Shown here in pieces: positions 7,914-16,114 of a stretch of DNA of 64,000 bases (position 1 is the stretch's first letter; each line of letters starts with the position of its first letter). The stretch comes from JANQJA01 sp965267485 (GTDB lineage Bacteria; Pseudomonadota; Gammaproteobacteria; Pseudomonadales; Azotimanducaceae), in contig OZ254080.1 in NCBI GenBank assembly GCA_965267485.1, positions 3,348,001 to 3,412,000 on the forward strand. Reading direction: 5' to 3'. Under the pieces are notes generated by a model. That model was not told the DNA's origin. It did not search any database and saw only the letters and a program-made list of their open reading frames with translations. A program made the position numbers and the translations under genes.

Positions 7914-10369
7914 TTGAGCGTCACCGTGCCTGACAGATTCAGGGCGGTCAGGCTCGCACGCAATGCCGGCGCGCTTGCCACCGCTCTTGTGGCAACCACA
8001 CGATGGGGAACACCCGGGAGAAGATGGAAATTGCTGTCGCTGAAGGCCCAGCCGCGCGCACGAACGGTGGCGAACTGGAGGAAGTCGGCACTTGTGACCG
8101 TCACCACAACCGTGTCGTCAGTCTGTTCTGTCACCTCTGCATCCACATCGGCACTCGCCAGCGCGACCAGCGAGTATCCCGAAGGAAACAGGCAATCGGT
8201 TGAAATGGCGGTTCCCGATGCATCGAACAGCGTCGCAGCATTCACGTGATGCTTTTCCGGCCCGAACTGATAGACATAACCTGTATCGAAGAATCGTCCC
8301 AGCATCGCATCGACCGGGAGACGGACCGAGCCGAAGGCTTCGACCTCAATCGGCGAGGTTGCGGCGGCAATGATCGTTCGCCCAGCGCTGATCAGCTGCA
8401 CACGAAGCTCGCCGGAGAACGTCTCGCCCGTCTCGTTCAGCACGGTCGCCGTCATGCCATCCAGGCCCTCATCCTTCAGTGCGACCACGCGCGGCGCCCA
8501 GGCGTGTTGCAGCACGTGGCATGCGGGTTTGGGACGTCCCCGCGAGTCGAGCACACCCCAGCCCGCCCCTGGGACGAGATCTCTTGCATACCAGATGAGC
8601 GCACCGCCGCAGCCACTCTCCGGCGACCGCCAATAAAGAAACGCCCGCTTCATCAGTTCTGCGGTGACCGCCCGCGACAACGCGAGATAGCGTTCACGGT
8701 CGCTGTAGCGCAGACGCCGGACATCGACGTCGAAGAGTTCCTCGATGTAGTGATCGCGCACATCCTCGAAATCCCAGCCCGCGGCATTGTCCCGGGGAAC
8801 GCCGGCCTTCCATTCGGGCGAATGCGTGACCGGCAATGCCGAACCGAACGCATCGACGAGTCCGGCATCATCGGGCACGTTTGAAAAACCAAGACACTCG
8901 GAAGCAAACCTGACGCGTGCGAGTTCGAGATCCGACAGCGGCCGGCGGTAGGCCCCGACACCGAAGTAGTGACTGATGCCCTGCCCCACATGGAACGGCA
9001 GGTCACCCTCACAGGGAGACGCCGGAAAGTACGGCAGCGACGATCCTGCGCCTGCGAGGACTTCAGGAATCAGATCATAGAAGACCGGGTTCTCGCGCCC
9101 GCCTGCCGGAACGCCGAACATCGCAGCCTGTTGCTCGACTTCGCTGTTGCCACAGAACACGGCCATCGAGGGATGCGCGAGCAGTCGCTCAACCTCGGCC
9201 TGCACTTCCTGGCGAACTTCGACGGCAAAGGCCTCATCGTCACCGGGATAATCCATGTTGGCAAACATGAAGTCCTGCCAGACCATAAGGCCGAGTTCAT
9301 CGCAGACCTCGAAGAACTCGTCGTCCTCATAGACCATCGTGCCGCCAATCCGGATCATGTTGGCACCGGCCGCTTTCAGCGTTGCGAGCGTCTCCCGTGT
9401 TCCGGCACCCGCATCGCGGCCCCGCGCGACATCAGGCGTCCAGCAGGCGCCTCGACAAAACACCGGCTGATCGTTGACGAGAATCCGTACCGCGTTGTCC
9501 GACCGATCGAGCCGCACTTCCCGAAATCCGAGTTTCCCCGTCGCCAGTACGTGATCACCGGCGACAATGCGGTAGTCATGGAGCCGCGCCTTCCCGTGGG
9601 TATGCGGAAACCAGCGATCGTCGGGGTCGAGGTCGACAGCTGCAGCGCATTCGATCTTCAATGCATCGCGTTCTCCCGAGACGTCACACTCAAAGCACTG
9701 CCCCATCACCTCGAACGTGACCGCGGGCAACTCGCCCGCGAATCGACCCGCCACGTGTACGCTCACTCGACCACGGGACCCGTCACAGGTTGCGAGAATC
9801 CGCACGGTTTCCGGCAACAGGTGATCGGCCTGATCGAGCAGAACCGGGCGCCAGGGGCCAATGACCGGCAGACAGGGCGCCCAGGACGGCATGCGCCCCA
9901 GCAGTGTCGTTCGCAACCAGCGGAGCTGTTGATGTTCGACGAGATTGGTTTTCCAGGTCGGCCTCGGCCGCTTTGCGGACAGAAAGGATGCCTCGGCACG
10001 AAACACGAGTGCGATTGATACCGAATCGCGGTTGCCGTTCAGCGCGACCTGCCATCGGCGAAACATGTTCGCCGAATTGATCAGGCGCTCACCGTCAATG
10101 AACACCTCACACAGTGTAGCCAGCCCCTCGAAGCGGATCCCACTCAGCGGCTTCCGCCCGGGCAGGCTGAATTCATTGATGTACCACCAGTCCCACTCAC
10201 GCGCATCGCGCCCGTCAGGCAAGGTGTCGACAGAAGCCTGGGCAACGGTGCCCGGAACGGGCGCGTCAACGATCGCCGGCTGATTACCGAGGTCTGACGG
10301 ATCTCGAGCCTCACCGGGCGGTGTGCGATAGATCTGCCACCCGCGCTCGACGCTAACCCCACGCGGCAT
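7910..10369 (-). CDS. Glycoside hydrolase family 2, beta-mannosidase-like
   Basis: An 819-residue GH2 protein with an N-terminal jelly-roll sugar-binding domain, an immunoglobulin-like domain and a TIM barrel. The acid/base glutamate is the one in CGNSEVEQ and the nucleophile candidate is the glutamate of FASECLGF. NMIRIGGTMVYEDDEFFE is a typical barrel segment. No signal peptide is visible, which is unusual for a polysaccharide-degrading enzyme and suggests a cytoplasmic glycoside or a glycan intermediate as substrate. I place the start at ATG 10369, overlapping the DUF1839 stop by 17 bases; a longer frame would run into that gene. Whether it is catalytically active is not proven. Confidence 0.75.
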   Translation of the reverse strand: MPRGVSVERGWQIYRTPPGEARDPSDLGNQPAIVDAPVPGTVAQASVDTLPDGRDAREWDWWYINEFSLPGRKPLSGIRFEGLATLCEVFIDGERLINSANMFRRWQVALNGNRDSVSIALVFRAEASFLSAKRPRPTWKTNLVEHQQLRWLRTTLLGRMPSWAPCLPVIGPWRPVLLDQADHLLPETVRILATCDGSRGRVSVHVAGRFAGELPAVTFEVMGQCFECDVSGERDALKIECAAAVDLDPDDRWFPHTHGKARLHDYRIVAGDHVLATGKLGFREVRLDRSDNAVRILVNDQPVFCRGACWTPDVARGRDAGAGTRETLATLKAAGANMIRIGGTMVYEDDEFFEVCDELGLMVWQDFMFANMDYPGDDEAFAVEVRQEVQAEVERLLAHPSMAVFCGNSEVEQQAAMFGVPAGGRENPVFYDLIPEVLAGAGSSLPYFPASPCEGDLPFHVGQGISHYFGVGAYRRPLSDLELARVRFASECLGFSNVPDDAGLVDAFGSALPVTHSPEWKAGVPRDNAAGWDFEDVRDHYIEELFDVDVRRLRYSDRERYLALSRAVTAELMKRAFLYWRSPESGCGGALIWYARDLVPGAGWGVLDSRGRPKPACHVLQHAWAPRVVALKDEGLDGMTATVLNETGETFSGELRVQLISAGRTIIAAATSPIEVEAFGSVRLPVDAMLGRFFDTGYVYQFGPEKHHVNAATLFDASGTAISTDCLFPSGYSLVALASADVDAEVTEQTDDTVVVTVTSADFLQFATVRARGWAFSDSNFHLLPGVPHRVVATRAVASAPALRASLTALNLSGTVTLK

Positions 10370-11330
10370 GCAGCACTTCCCTCGCGCGCGCCCACGCGTC
10401 AGCCATGTTGTCAACCGGCGAGAGATCCAGCGGTTTGCCGCGCGCAATCGAACGCGCCAGCTTGAACTGCAGCATCTTCGCCTCGTCAGAAATGAGCCGG
10501 TACTCTGCCCTCGCCGCTTCGCCCGCCGCTTCGCCGTGCTGACCCAGCCACGTCAGGTAGGTATGAGCGAGTTCAAAGCACGCTCCGTATTGACGCAGCG
10601 TCGCGAACGCGTACTCATGGAAAGTATCGATCGGCTGCCCGGACAACCAGGGCAGGTCTTCCTCGAAGCGGTGCCGGAATCTCGGAAACGGATTCTCAAC
10701 CGGCATCATTTCCAGCTGTGAACGCAACGCCTCGACGGATTTCGCGACGAGTGTCGGCAGGTCTGAGGAAGCGGGGGTCCGATGATGTTTCACGATCTCG
10801 ATGTAGGGCGGAAGCATGCGCTCATGCACGAGCCCGTCCAGCTGAAACAGATTGCGAAAGTCATCGCCACCCACCTCGAAGTAGCCCTGACCGTGGAAGT
10901 AGCCCATGCGTGCAGCGGCTACATCGATACTGTTGACCGCAATCGTCGATTTGACGTGAGCCTTGCGGTACGCGGTGCCCTGCGTATCGGGCAGAAAGAA
11001 GGAATCGACCTCGACGAGAACATGGCGTCCGCCGGCGACCTGCGCCTCCACATGCCCGGCGAGATCACGCCAGGGGTTCAGCTCCTGGATCTCCAGGCCA
11101 TAGAGATTCCACAGATCAATGTGTCGGAACTTGAAGAAGGTCCACTGATCGACCTCGAAGTCAGCGGTCAGCGTAAACGGCAGTGCGGCGATCGGCTCGA
11201 ACCCGATACTGTGGATCAGTTCAATGAGGACGTCCGCATAGCAATTGGTCTCAGCCCATGCCCGATCGGAGCCGTGAATCGCATGGCGGCGATAGCTCGA
11301 CGCATCGAGAGACAGAATCGGGCCAGCCAC
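10353..11330 (-). CDS. DUF1839 family protein, BtrH-like papain fold
   Basis: A 325-residue DUF1839 protein. The N-terminal half carries a conserved Cys30 in ETNCYAD and His125 in KAHVKSTI, with acidic residues in EVDSFFLPD between them, the layout expected of a papain-like or BtrH-like acyltransferase. BtrH in butirosin biosynthesis transfers an aminoacyl group from a carrier protein, so a similar role here with the neighbouring carrier protein is reasonable but inferred. The start is GTG at 11330, three bases after the acyl-CoA dehydrogenase stop. The C-terminal half is helical. Confidence 0.72.
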   Translation of the reverse strand: MAGPILSLDASSYRRHAIHGSDRAWAETNCYADVLIELIHSIGFEPIAALPFTLTADFEVDQWTFFKFRHIDLWNLYGLEIQELNPWRDLAGHVEAQVAGGRHVLVEVDSFFLPDTQGTAYRKAHVKSTIAVNSIDVAAARMGYFHGQGYFEVGGDDFRNLFQLDGLVHERMLPPYIEIVKHHRTPASSDLPTLVAKSVEALRSQLEMMPVENPFPRFRHRFEEDLPWLSGQPIDTFHEYAFATLRQYGACFELAHTYLTWLGQHGEAAGEAARAEYRLISDEAKMLQFKLARSIARGKPLDLSPVDNMADAWARAREVLHAAWG

Positions 11331-11333
11331 CGT

Positions 11334-12491
11334 TCACGCGCCCCGGTATGCCAGTTGCATCGTGGCGTTGTGACCCCGAATCCGGTCGTTGTTGACCATC
11401 AGGCTCGCGCCATAGGCATCCCGGAGCTGACGGGAGAGGCTCTGTTCGCTGTCGTTCTTGTAGCCCGAGATCCCGACGATCTGCAGCGACTGCCCGACGA
11501 TGTCGACGACCATCTCGGAGCATCGGATCTTGACGTTGTTCGTACGGATCGAGAAGCCGAATCCGCGGAATGCAGCTGCATCACCCGCATCGAGCATCGC
11601 CTGGTACTCAGCGATGGACTGGTGCAGCCCGCTCCGCATGCTGAACAGCAGCTCGTTCACCTCGGAAAGTCGAAGCGCAGTCACCGGCGGTACCTGGGGA
11701 TTCTTACGGGCCGCCGCGCGAACCGTCTGCCGCGCTTTCTCGACAGCCGACGCCGCAAGCCCTGTCCAGAGTGACCCCCACACCAGATGGGAGACCGGGT
11801 GCATGCTTTGCGCGAGCACCTCGTCATAGGGCACCGGAAAGATCTGGTCCGCACTGCCTCTGGACGTCAGCGAATACCCGCTGCTGCAGGTGCCGCGAAA
11901 GCCGAGCGTATCCCAGCCGGCAATCTGTTCGAGCTCACAGTCTTCTCGCTTCACGAGCACGACCACCTGATCGTTGCCCGGTGCTTCCGGCCCGGAACGG
12001 CACGTCACCATGATGGCATCCGCATCGAGCGCGTAGGAGATAACCGGCGCCTGCTTGCTGAGGGTGAACGCATCACCGTCCCGCTCGACCGCGCACAGGC
12101 TGTTGCGCACGTCACCACCGACACCGAGCTCCGTGGTGGCAGATGCCAGCAGCCGCTGCTCGCGCGCAATCTCTTCGAGGTATTGCTCCCAGTATGGATG
12201 ACCCGTGCTGTGATGCACGATGCAGGCGACCTGAATCTGGTGCATCGCGAAAATCATTGCCGTCGAGGCGCAGTAGTGCCCCATCAGTTCACAGAGCGAA
12301 CAGACCTCGGTGATCGTGAGGCCCAGCCCTCCCCGTTCGCGTGGCACGTACGCACCCAGCAGCCCGAGTTCTTTCAGCGCATCAAAAGACTCCTTCGGAA
12401 ATCTTGCATCGCGATCCACATCGCCCGCACACGGCCCGATCACCTGTTCGCAGGCCGCCTCGGTTGCGTCCCTCAACTCGGCATAGCTCAT
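11334..12491 (-). CDS. Acyl-CoA-dehydrogenase-like flavoprotein, probably acting on carrier-bound aminoacyl
   Basis: A 385-residue acyl-CoA dehydrogenase fold: N-terminal helical domain, beta middle domain with the SATTELGVGGD segment, and C-terminal four-helix domain ending in RDAYGASLMVNNDRI. In pyrrole-forming pathways (PltE/RedW type) such enzymes oxidise prolyl groups bound to a carrier protein. The adjacent carrier protein and adenylating ligase make a carrier-bound substrate more likely than a free CoA ester. ATG 12491 overlaps the carrier protein stop by four bases. The real substrate is unknown. Confidence 0.78.
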   Translation of the reverse strand: MSYAELRDATEAACEQVIGPCAGDVDRDARFPKESFDALKELGLLGAYVPRERGGLGLTITEVCSLCELMGHYCASTAMIFAMHQIQVACIVHHSTGHPYWEQYLEEIAREQRLLASATTELGVGGDVRNSLCAVERDGDAFTLSKQAPVISYALDADAIMVTCRSGPEAPGNDQVVVLVKREDCELEQIAGWDTLGFRGTCSSGYSLTSRGSADQIFPVPYDEVLAQSMHPVSHLVWGSLWTGLAASAVEKARQTVRAAARKNPQVPPVTALRLSEVNELLFSMRSGLHQSIAEYQAMLDAGDAAAFRGFGFSIRTNNVKIRCSEMVVDIVGQSLQIVGISGYKNDSEQSLSRQLRDAYGASLMVNNDRIRGHNATMQLAYRGA

Positions 12492-12736
12492 GCGTTCCCT
12501 CCGGTGAGTTCCTGAACCACAGCGACCAGCGCATCGATGCTCTCGAACGTCTCCCGCACCAGCATGTCATCCTCAAACTCGACATCGAACTGATCCTCGA
12601 TCGCAAGCATCAGGTTCACTGTCGTCAGCGACGTCAGCCCGGCATCGAACAGGTCAGCACTGTCTTCAAGTGCATCAAAGTCGATTTCGAGGCCACCATG
12701 TTCCCGGACAATATCGCGAATCTGTACATTCAACAT
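12488..12736 (-). CDS. Acyl/peptidyl carrier protein
   Basis: An 82-residue four-helix carrier protein. The phosphopantetheine attachment site is Ser36 in LFDAGLTSLT, where the more usual DSL is TSL. The protein is acidic, as carrier proteins are. It lies 12 bases after the ligase stop and overlaps the flavoprotein start, so it is surely co-translated with both. It would hold the amino acid loaded by the ligase while the flavoprotein and the DUF1839 protein act. A 4'-phosphopantetheinyl transferase must come from elsewhere in the genome. Confidence 0.88.
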   Translation of the reverse strand: MLNVQIRDIVREHGGLEIDFDALEDSADLFDAGLTSLTTVNLMLAIEDQFDVEFEDDMLVRETFESIDALVAVVQELTGGNA

Positions 12737-12748
12737 ACCAAGGTTCCT

Positions 12749-14290
12749 TCAGGACTCGCCGGTGCCAAACACCAGCGCCAACGCCTGCTGCCGATCGAAC
12801 TTGCCATTGGGTGTCTTCGGCAGCGGCTCGACACTCTGCACAAAACGTGCGGGCAACATGTAAGAGGGCAGCTTCGATTTCAGCATCTCACCCGGGTTCA
12901 GCGCCGCTCCGTCAGACAGCCGGTAGAGCGCGCCGATCGCCATGTCTGCGGCGGTCTCACCATCCCTGAAGACGACGACTGCCTCATCGACTCCGGCAAG
13001 GTTTGCGAGTGCCGCTTCGATCTCCCCGAGTTCTATACGATAACCCAGAAACTTGATCTGCTGGTCGGCGCGCCCCCGGAAGTAGTAATCCCCGTCGTCG
13101 TCAATCTCGACGAGGTCGCCGGTGCAGTAGAGCAGATCATGGTAGAGCGAATGCCCGGGGTGTTGTATGAACGCCGCCTGCGTTTTGGCTGCGTCACCCA
13201 GATAACCATAGGCCACCGAGGTTCCACGCACGAGCAGTTCTCCGGCGGCACCCGGCGCCTGCGACAGCGAGCCATCTTCCTGGCGTACAAACATTTCCAT
13301 GTTCGGCCTCGCACGCCCGATGGGAACGCGGGTGTCGTCCTCAGCCGGTGGCGACGCGACATGGTGGTAGCAGCAATCGACGGTGATCTCGGTCGGTCCG
13401 TACATGTTGGTGAACCGGATCGTCGGATATTTCATCATCCAGGTCCGCAGCACGCCCGGCGGCAGTGCTTCACCTGCACAGATGATCCGGCGAAGATCGG
13501 GAAAGCTGTCGTCCTTCAGCCGCCGCGTTCTTGCCAGTAGCCCGAGTACCGACGGTACGCAGAAGAAGATCGTGATCCGGTGATCGGCGATCCAGCGGAT
13601 CAGACTCGTGATGACGGCGTTGATTCGATCGTGCACCAGATGCAGTTCGGCGCCGGCCGCAAACGCGGTGTACAAATCGAAGGTCGAATTGTCGAAGTTG
13701 AGCGGCGCATGATTCGCCACGACGTCCGCATCCGTAATTCCGTACTCATCAACGCACCAGTCGATGTAGTCGACGATGGCCCTGTGCGGAATCATCACGC
13801 CCTTCGGCGTCCCGGTAGAACCGGACGTAAAGAGCACGTAGGCAATATCGATGGAGAGATTCTGATAATCCGGCGCCTCCGTGTTCCCACCCTCGACCTC
13901 GTCGATCACGAACAATGGTGGCAGCTTCTCCGATGGGATGATCGCCTGGAGTTGCTCGCCACTCTCGGCGGTGACGATGATCATGGGCGGGCGCGTGGCG
14001 TCCAGGATCGAAAGAATTCGCGGCGGTGGAAAGCCGGGGTCGATCGGCACATAGGCGCAGTCCGCTTTCAGTATCGAAAGAATCGAGACAACGGCGTCGA
14101 CCGACTTCGGCATGAAGAACGGAATGAAGCTCGACCTTGAGACGCCGAGTTCGAGCAAACGATTCGCTGCCGCGTTCGACAAGGCATCGGCTTCCGCGTA
14201 CGTCAACGAGTTGCCGTTGCAGGCTATCGCCATCTTGTCCGGATGTTGCTTTGCTGATTGCTCGAAGTAATGCTGGACGAGTAGGGTCAT
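12749..14290 (-). CDS. Amino-acid adenylation enzyme (carrier protein ligase)
   Basis: A 513-residue stand-alone adenylation domain. Visible core motifs are A3 FTSGSTGTPKG (about residues 154-164), A4 FDNSTFDLY with the conserved Asp that binds the substrate amino group, A5 NMYGPTEIT, A7 YCTGDLVE, A8 FRGRADQQIKFLGYRIE and A10 PNGKFDR (catalytic Lys near 497). It should form an aminoacyl adenylate and load it on the carrier protein encoded next. I chose ATG 14290, where homology to adenylation domains begins; an upstream ATG at 14413 would add 41 residues. The amino acid selected cannot be assigned safely. It heads the six-gene operon. Confidence 0.85.
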   Translation of the reverse strand: MTLLVQHYFEQSAKQHPDKMAIACNGNSLTYAEADALSNAAANRLLELGVSRSSFIPFFMPKSVDAVVSILSILKADCAYVPIDPGFPPPRILSILDATRPPMIIVTAESGEQLQAIIPSEKLPPLFVIDEVEGGNTEAPDYQNLSIDIAYVLFTSGSTGTPKGVMIPHRAIVDYIDWCVDEYGITDADVVANHAPLNFDNSTFDLYTAFAAGAELHLVHDRINAVITSLIRWIADHRITIFFCVPSVLGLLARTRRLKDDSFPDLRRIICAGEALPPGVLRTWMMKYPTIRFTNMYGPTEITVDCCYHHVASPPAEDDTRVPIGRARPNMEMFVRQEDGSLSQAPGAAGELLVRGTSVAYGYLGDAAKTQAAFIQHPGHSLYHDLLYCTGDLVEIDDDGDYYFRGRADQQIKFLGYRIELGEIEAALANLAGVDEAVVVFRDGETAADMAIGALYRLSDGAALNPGEMLKSKLPSYMLPARFVQSVEPLPKTPNGKFDRQQALALVFGTGES

Positions 14291-14359
14291 CTTGATGGTG
14301 TTGTTATTGCCGACCACGGGCACTGTGAGTTTGCCGGGATTCGGCAACACAGACAACGA

Positions 14360-14371
14360 TTGGCTAGCCAA
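14360..14371. promoter_or_regulatory. 12-bp perfect palindrome in the divergent promoter region
   Basis: TTGGCTAGCCAA is self-complementary and lies between the adenylation gene (start 14290, minus) and the deacetylase gene (start 14433, plus). It is well placed to be an operator for either or both. A TGGTATACA sequence at about 14383-14391 could be an extended -10 for the deacetylase. No cognate regulator gene is adjacent. Confidence 0.35.
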
Positions 14372-14432
14372 CCCGAATGTCAGTGGTATACAGTCTTGAC
14401 GGATACGATTCACGTTCTCACTATCGACCGGA

Positions 14433-15500
14433 ATGACCGAACCCAGGAATCGCTACGTCAGAAACGCCCTGGTGAGTGCGCTGAACCACTCTCGCGCGTT
14501 ATCACTCGTGCCTCGCCTGTTCCGCGACTCCCTGCCGATACTGACACTCCATGGCGTCGCGGCCGATCACGAGAGCCAGGTCTGGCAACCCACCTGGGGA
14601 CGTTGTGAACCCGAACGACTCGATCAGATCCTCGGCATACTCTCCCGATATTATCGCTTCATCGGCCTTGACGAGGCGACCGACATGCTGGCTGGCGAAA
14701 TTCCGTTCGAACCCGGCTGCATGGCACTGACCTTTGATGATGGCTACAGGAACAACATCACGACGGCGCGCGAGATCCTCGAAGCCCATGACGCGCCCCT
14801 GAATATCTTCGTGACCACGCGCAACGTACTCGGCGGCGTTCCTTACTGGATCGATCGCATCGACTATGCGTTGCAGCGACTCGACGGGAACCGCTGGCAG
14901 TTTCGCAGCGCCTGTTTCAGCCACGATCTTGCCTGGGCCAACCGCGATGAACTCGCCGCAGCCTACAAGGCGTTCCGGCAGGAACTGATGGCTGCCTACG
15001 ACGACGATGTCGCGCTGCTCACCGATGTTGAACAGATGACGGCAGAACTGGAAGCCGCCGCGGGCTCATCGCTCCACGAGGTATTCGAGGACGATCCCTA
15101 CAGTTCCCTGATTCGACCCGAGGAACTGTCCGCACTGCCACAGCATGTTCACGTCGGCAGCCACACTGAAACACACATCCGGGTGGATCGCGTTTCCGCC
15201 GAACGGCTGAGACAGGAACTCGTGTCATCGAAACGGGCGATCGAGGAGCACCGCGGACACTGCCACTACTTCTGCTACCCCACCGGGGCATTCGATGCAG
15301 CATCTGCACGGGAAGTGGAAGCCTGCCACTATCGCGCGGCCTTCACCGGTCAATCCGGCACGAACCGGCCGGGCGATGACCTGTTCACGCTGAAGCGGAT
15401 CTCGCTGCCTGAGAGCGCTGATGAGCCGGAAGTGCTGTACCACCTCGCGCGAAACCTGATCTACCCGCCGACACCATCGCCCCGCAGCGCCGCGGGCTAG
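14433..15500 (+). CDS. Polysaccharide deacetylase (NodB/CE4 family)
   Basis: A 355-residue carbohydrate esterase family 4 protein. The metal and catalytic motif ALTFDDGYR is present, followed by the histidine motif GSHTETH and the CYPTGAFD motif. No signal peptide is evident, which suggests action on a lipid-linked or cytoplasmic sugar. It is divergent from the carrier-protein operon, with only the shared promoter region between, and such deacetylases are common in exopolysaccharide clusters. The insertion between the first two motifs (about residues 130-230) is helical. Its stop overlaps that of the convergent lipoprotein gene by four bases. Confidence 0.83.
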   Translation: MTEPRNRYVRNALVSALNHSRALSLVPRLFRDSLPILTLHGVAADHESQVWQPTWGRCEPERLDQILGILSRYYRFIGLDEATDMLAGEIPFEPGCMALTFDDGYRNNITTAREILEAHDAPLNIFVTTRNVLGGVPYWIDRIDYALQRLDGNRWQFRSACFSHDLAWANRDELAAAYKAFRQELMAAYDDDVALLTDVEQMTAELEAAAGSSLHEVFEDDPYSSLIRPEELSALPQHVHVGSHTETHIRVDRVSAERLRQELVSSKRAIEEHRGHCHYFCYPTGAFDAASAREVEACHYRAAFTGQSGTNRPGDDLFTLKRISLPESADEPEVLYHLARNLIYPPTPSPRSAAG

Positions 15501-16114
15501 AAAAACGGCAGAAAGCGGAGCCAGCCGCGCCGCAGGGATTTCTCGCAGCGGCTGAGCTGTGAGGCATAGCGGTCAGACCGGGCTGCGACATCACGTGCCC
15601 TGTCTTTCAGCCAGCTCTTGTTCGCAAACGTCCGTTTGGCAAATCCGCCCTGCCCCTCGTGGTAGGCGAGATAGTGGCTGTACGCATCGGTCTTGGCGAT
15701 GCCGTTCACTTCATGCGTCTGATCGATGTACCAGCCGATAAAGTCGATGGCATCGTCAAAGTGATTTCGATCGGCGCCGAAGCGCCCGGTGGCGCGCTGG
15801 TAGGCACGCCAGGTCTCGTTGAGCGCCTGCGCATAACCCTTCGCGCTGGCCGGTCTCGGCCCGGGAATGACCCAGAGGATCTTCTTGCGCGGCGGCTTCG
15901 CCCGCTGTCTGAAGCTCGACTCCTGATACATGATCGACATCATCACCGGAATCGGCGCCCCCCAACGCGTAGATGCCCGGCGCGCGTCCTTGTACCACCC
16001 TTCCTTGTCGGTGAAGATCTCGCAGATATCCTCGCGATCCTCAGGGGGCGCGGATGTGCAGCCGGCAATCAGCATCAGCGCCAGCACGGGAAGCAATCGA
16101 CGGCTATTGGCCAT
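15497..16114 (-). CDS. Lipoprotein with lytic transglycosylase-like SLT domain
   Basis: A 205-residue lipoprotein: signal peptide with lipobox LIAGC (Cys19), then an SLT/lysozyme-like domain. MSIMYQESSF supplies the likely catalytic glutamate, and the AKGYAQALNETW segment matches the GxAQ-like motif of transglycosylases. It probably cleaves peptidoglycan at the outer membrane. ATG 16114 lies inside the 3' end of ligA (11-base overlap), so it is in the smc-zipA-ligA transcription unit. An exact family name such as EmtA is not safe. Confidence 0.78.
   Translation of the reverse strand: MANSRRLLPVLALMLIAGCTSAPPEDREDICEIFTDKEGWYKDARRASTRWGAPIPVMMSIMYQESSFRQRAKPPRKKILWVIPGPRPASAKGYAQALNETWRAYQRATGRFGADRNHFDDAIDFIGWYIDQTHEVNGIAKTDAYSHYLAYHEGQGGFAKRTFANKSWLKDRARDVAARSDRYASQLSRCEKSLRRGWLRFLPFF

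Noticed and set aside
10782..12515. Long plus-strand open frames opposite DUF1839 and the acyl-CoA dehydrogenase-like gene
   Set aside because: Composition and content are those of shadows in GC-rich sequence; the minus-strand frames have clear domains and coupled starts.
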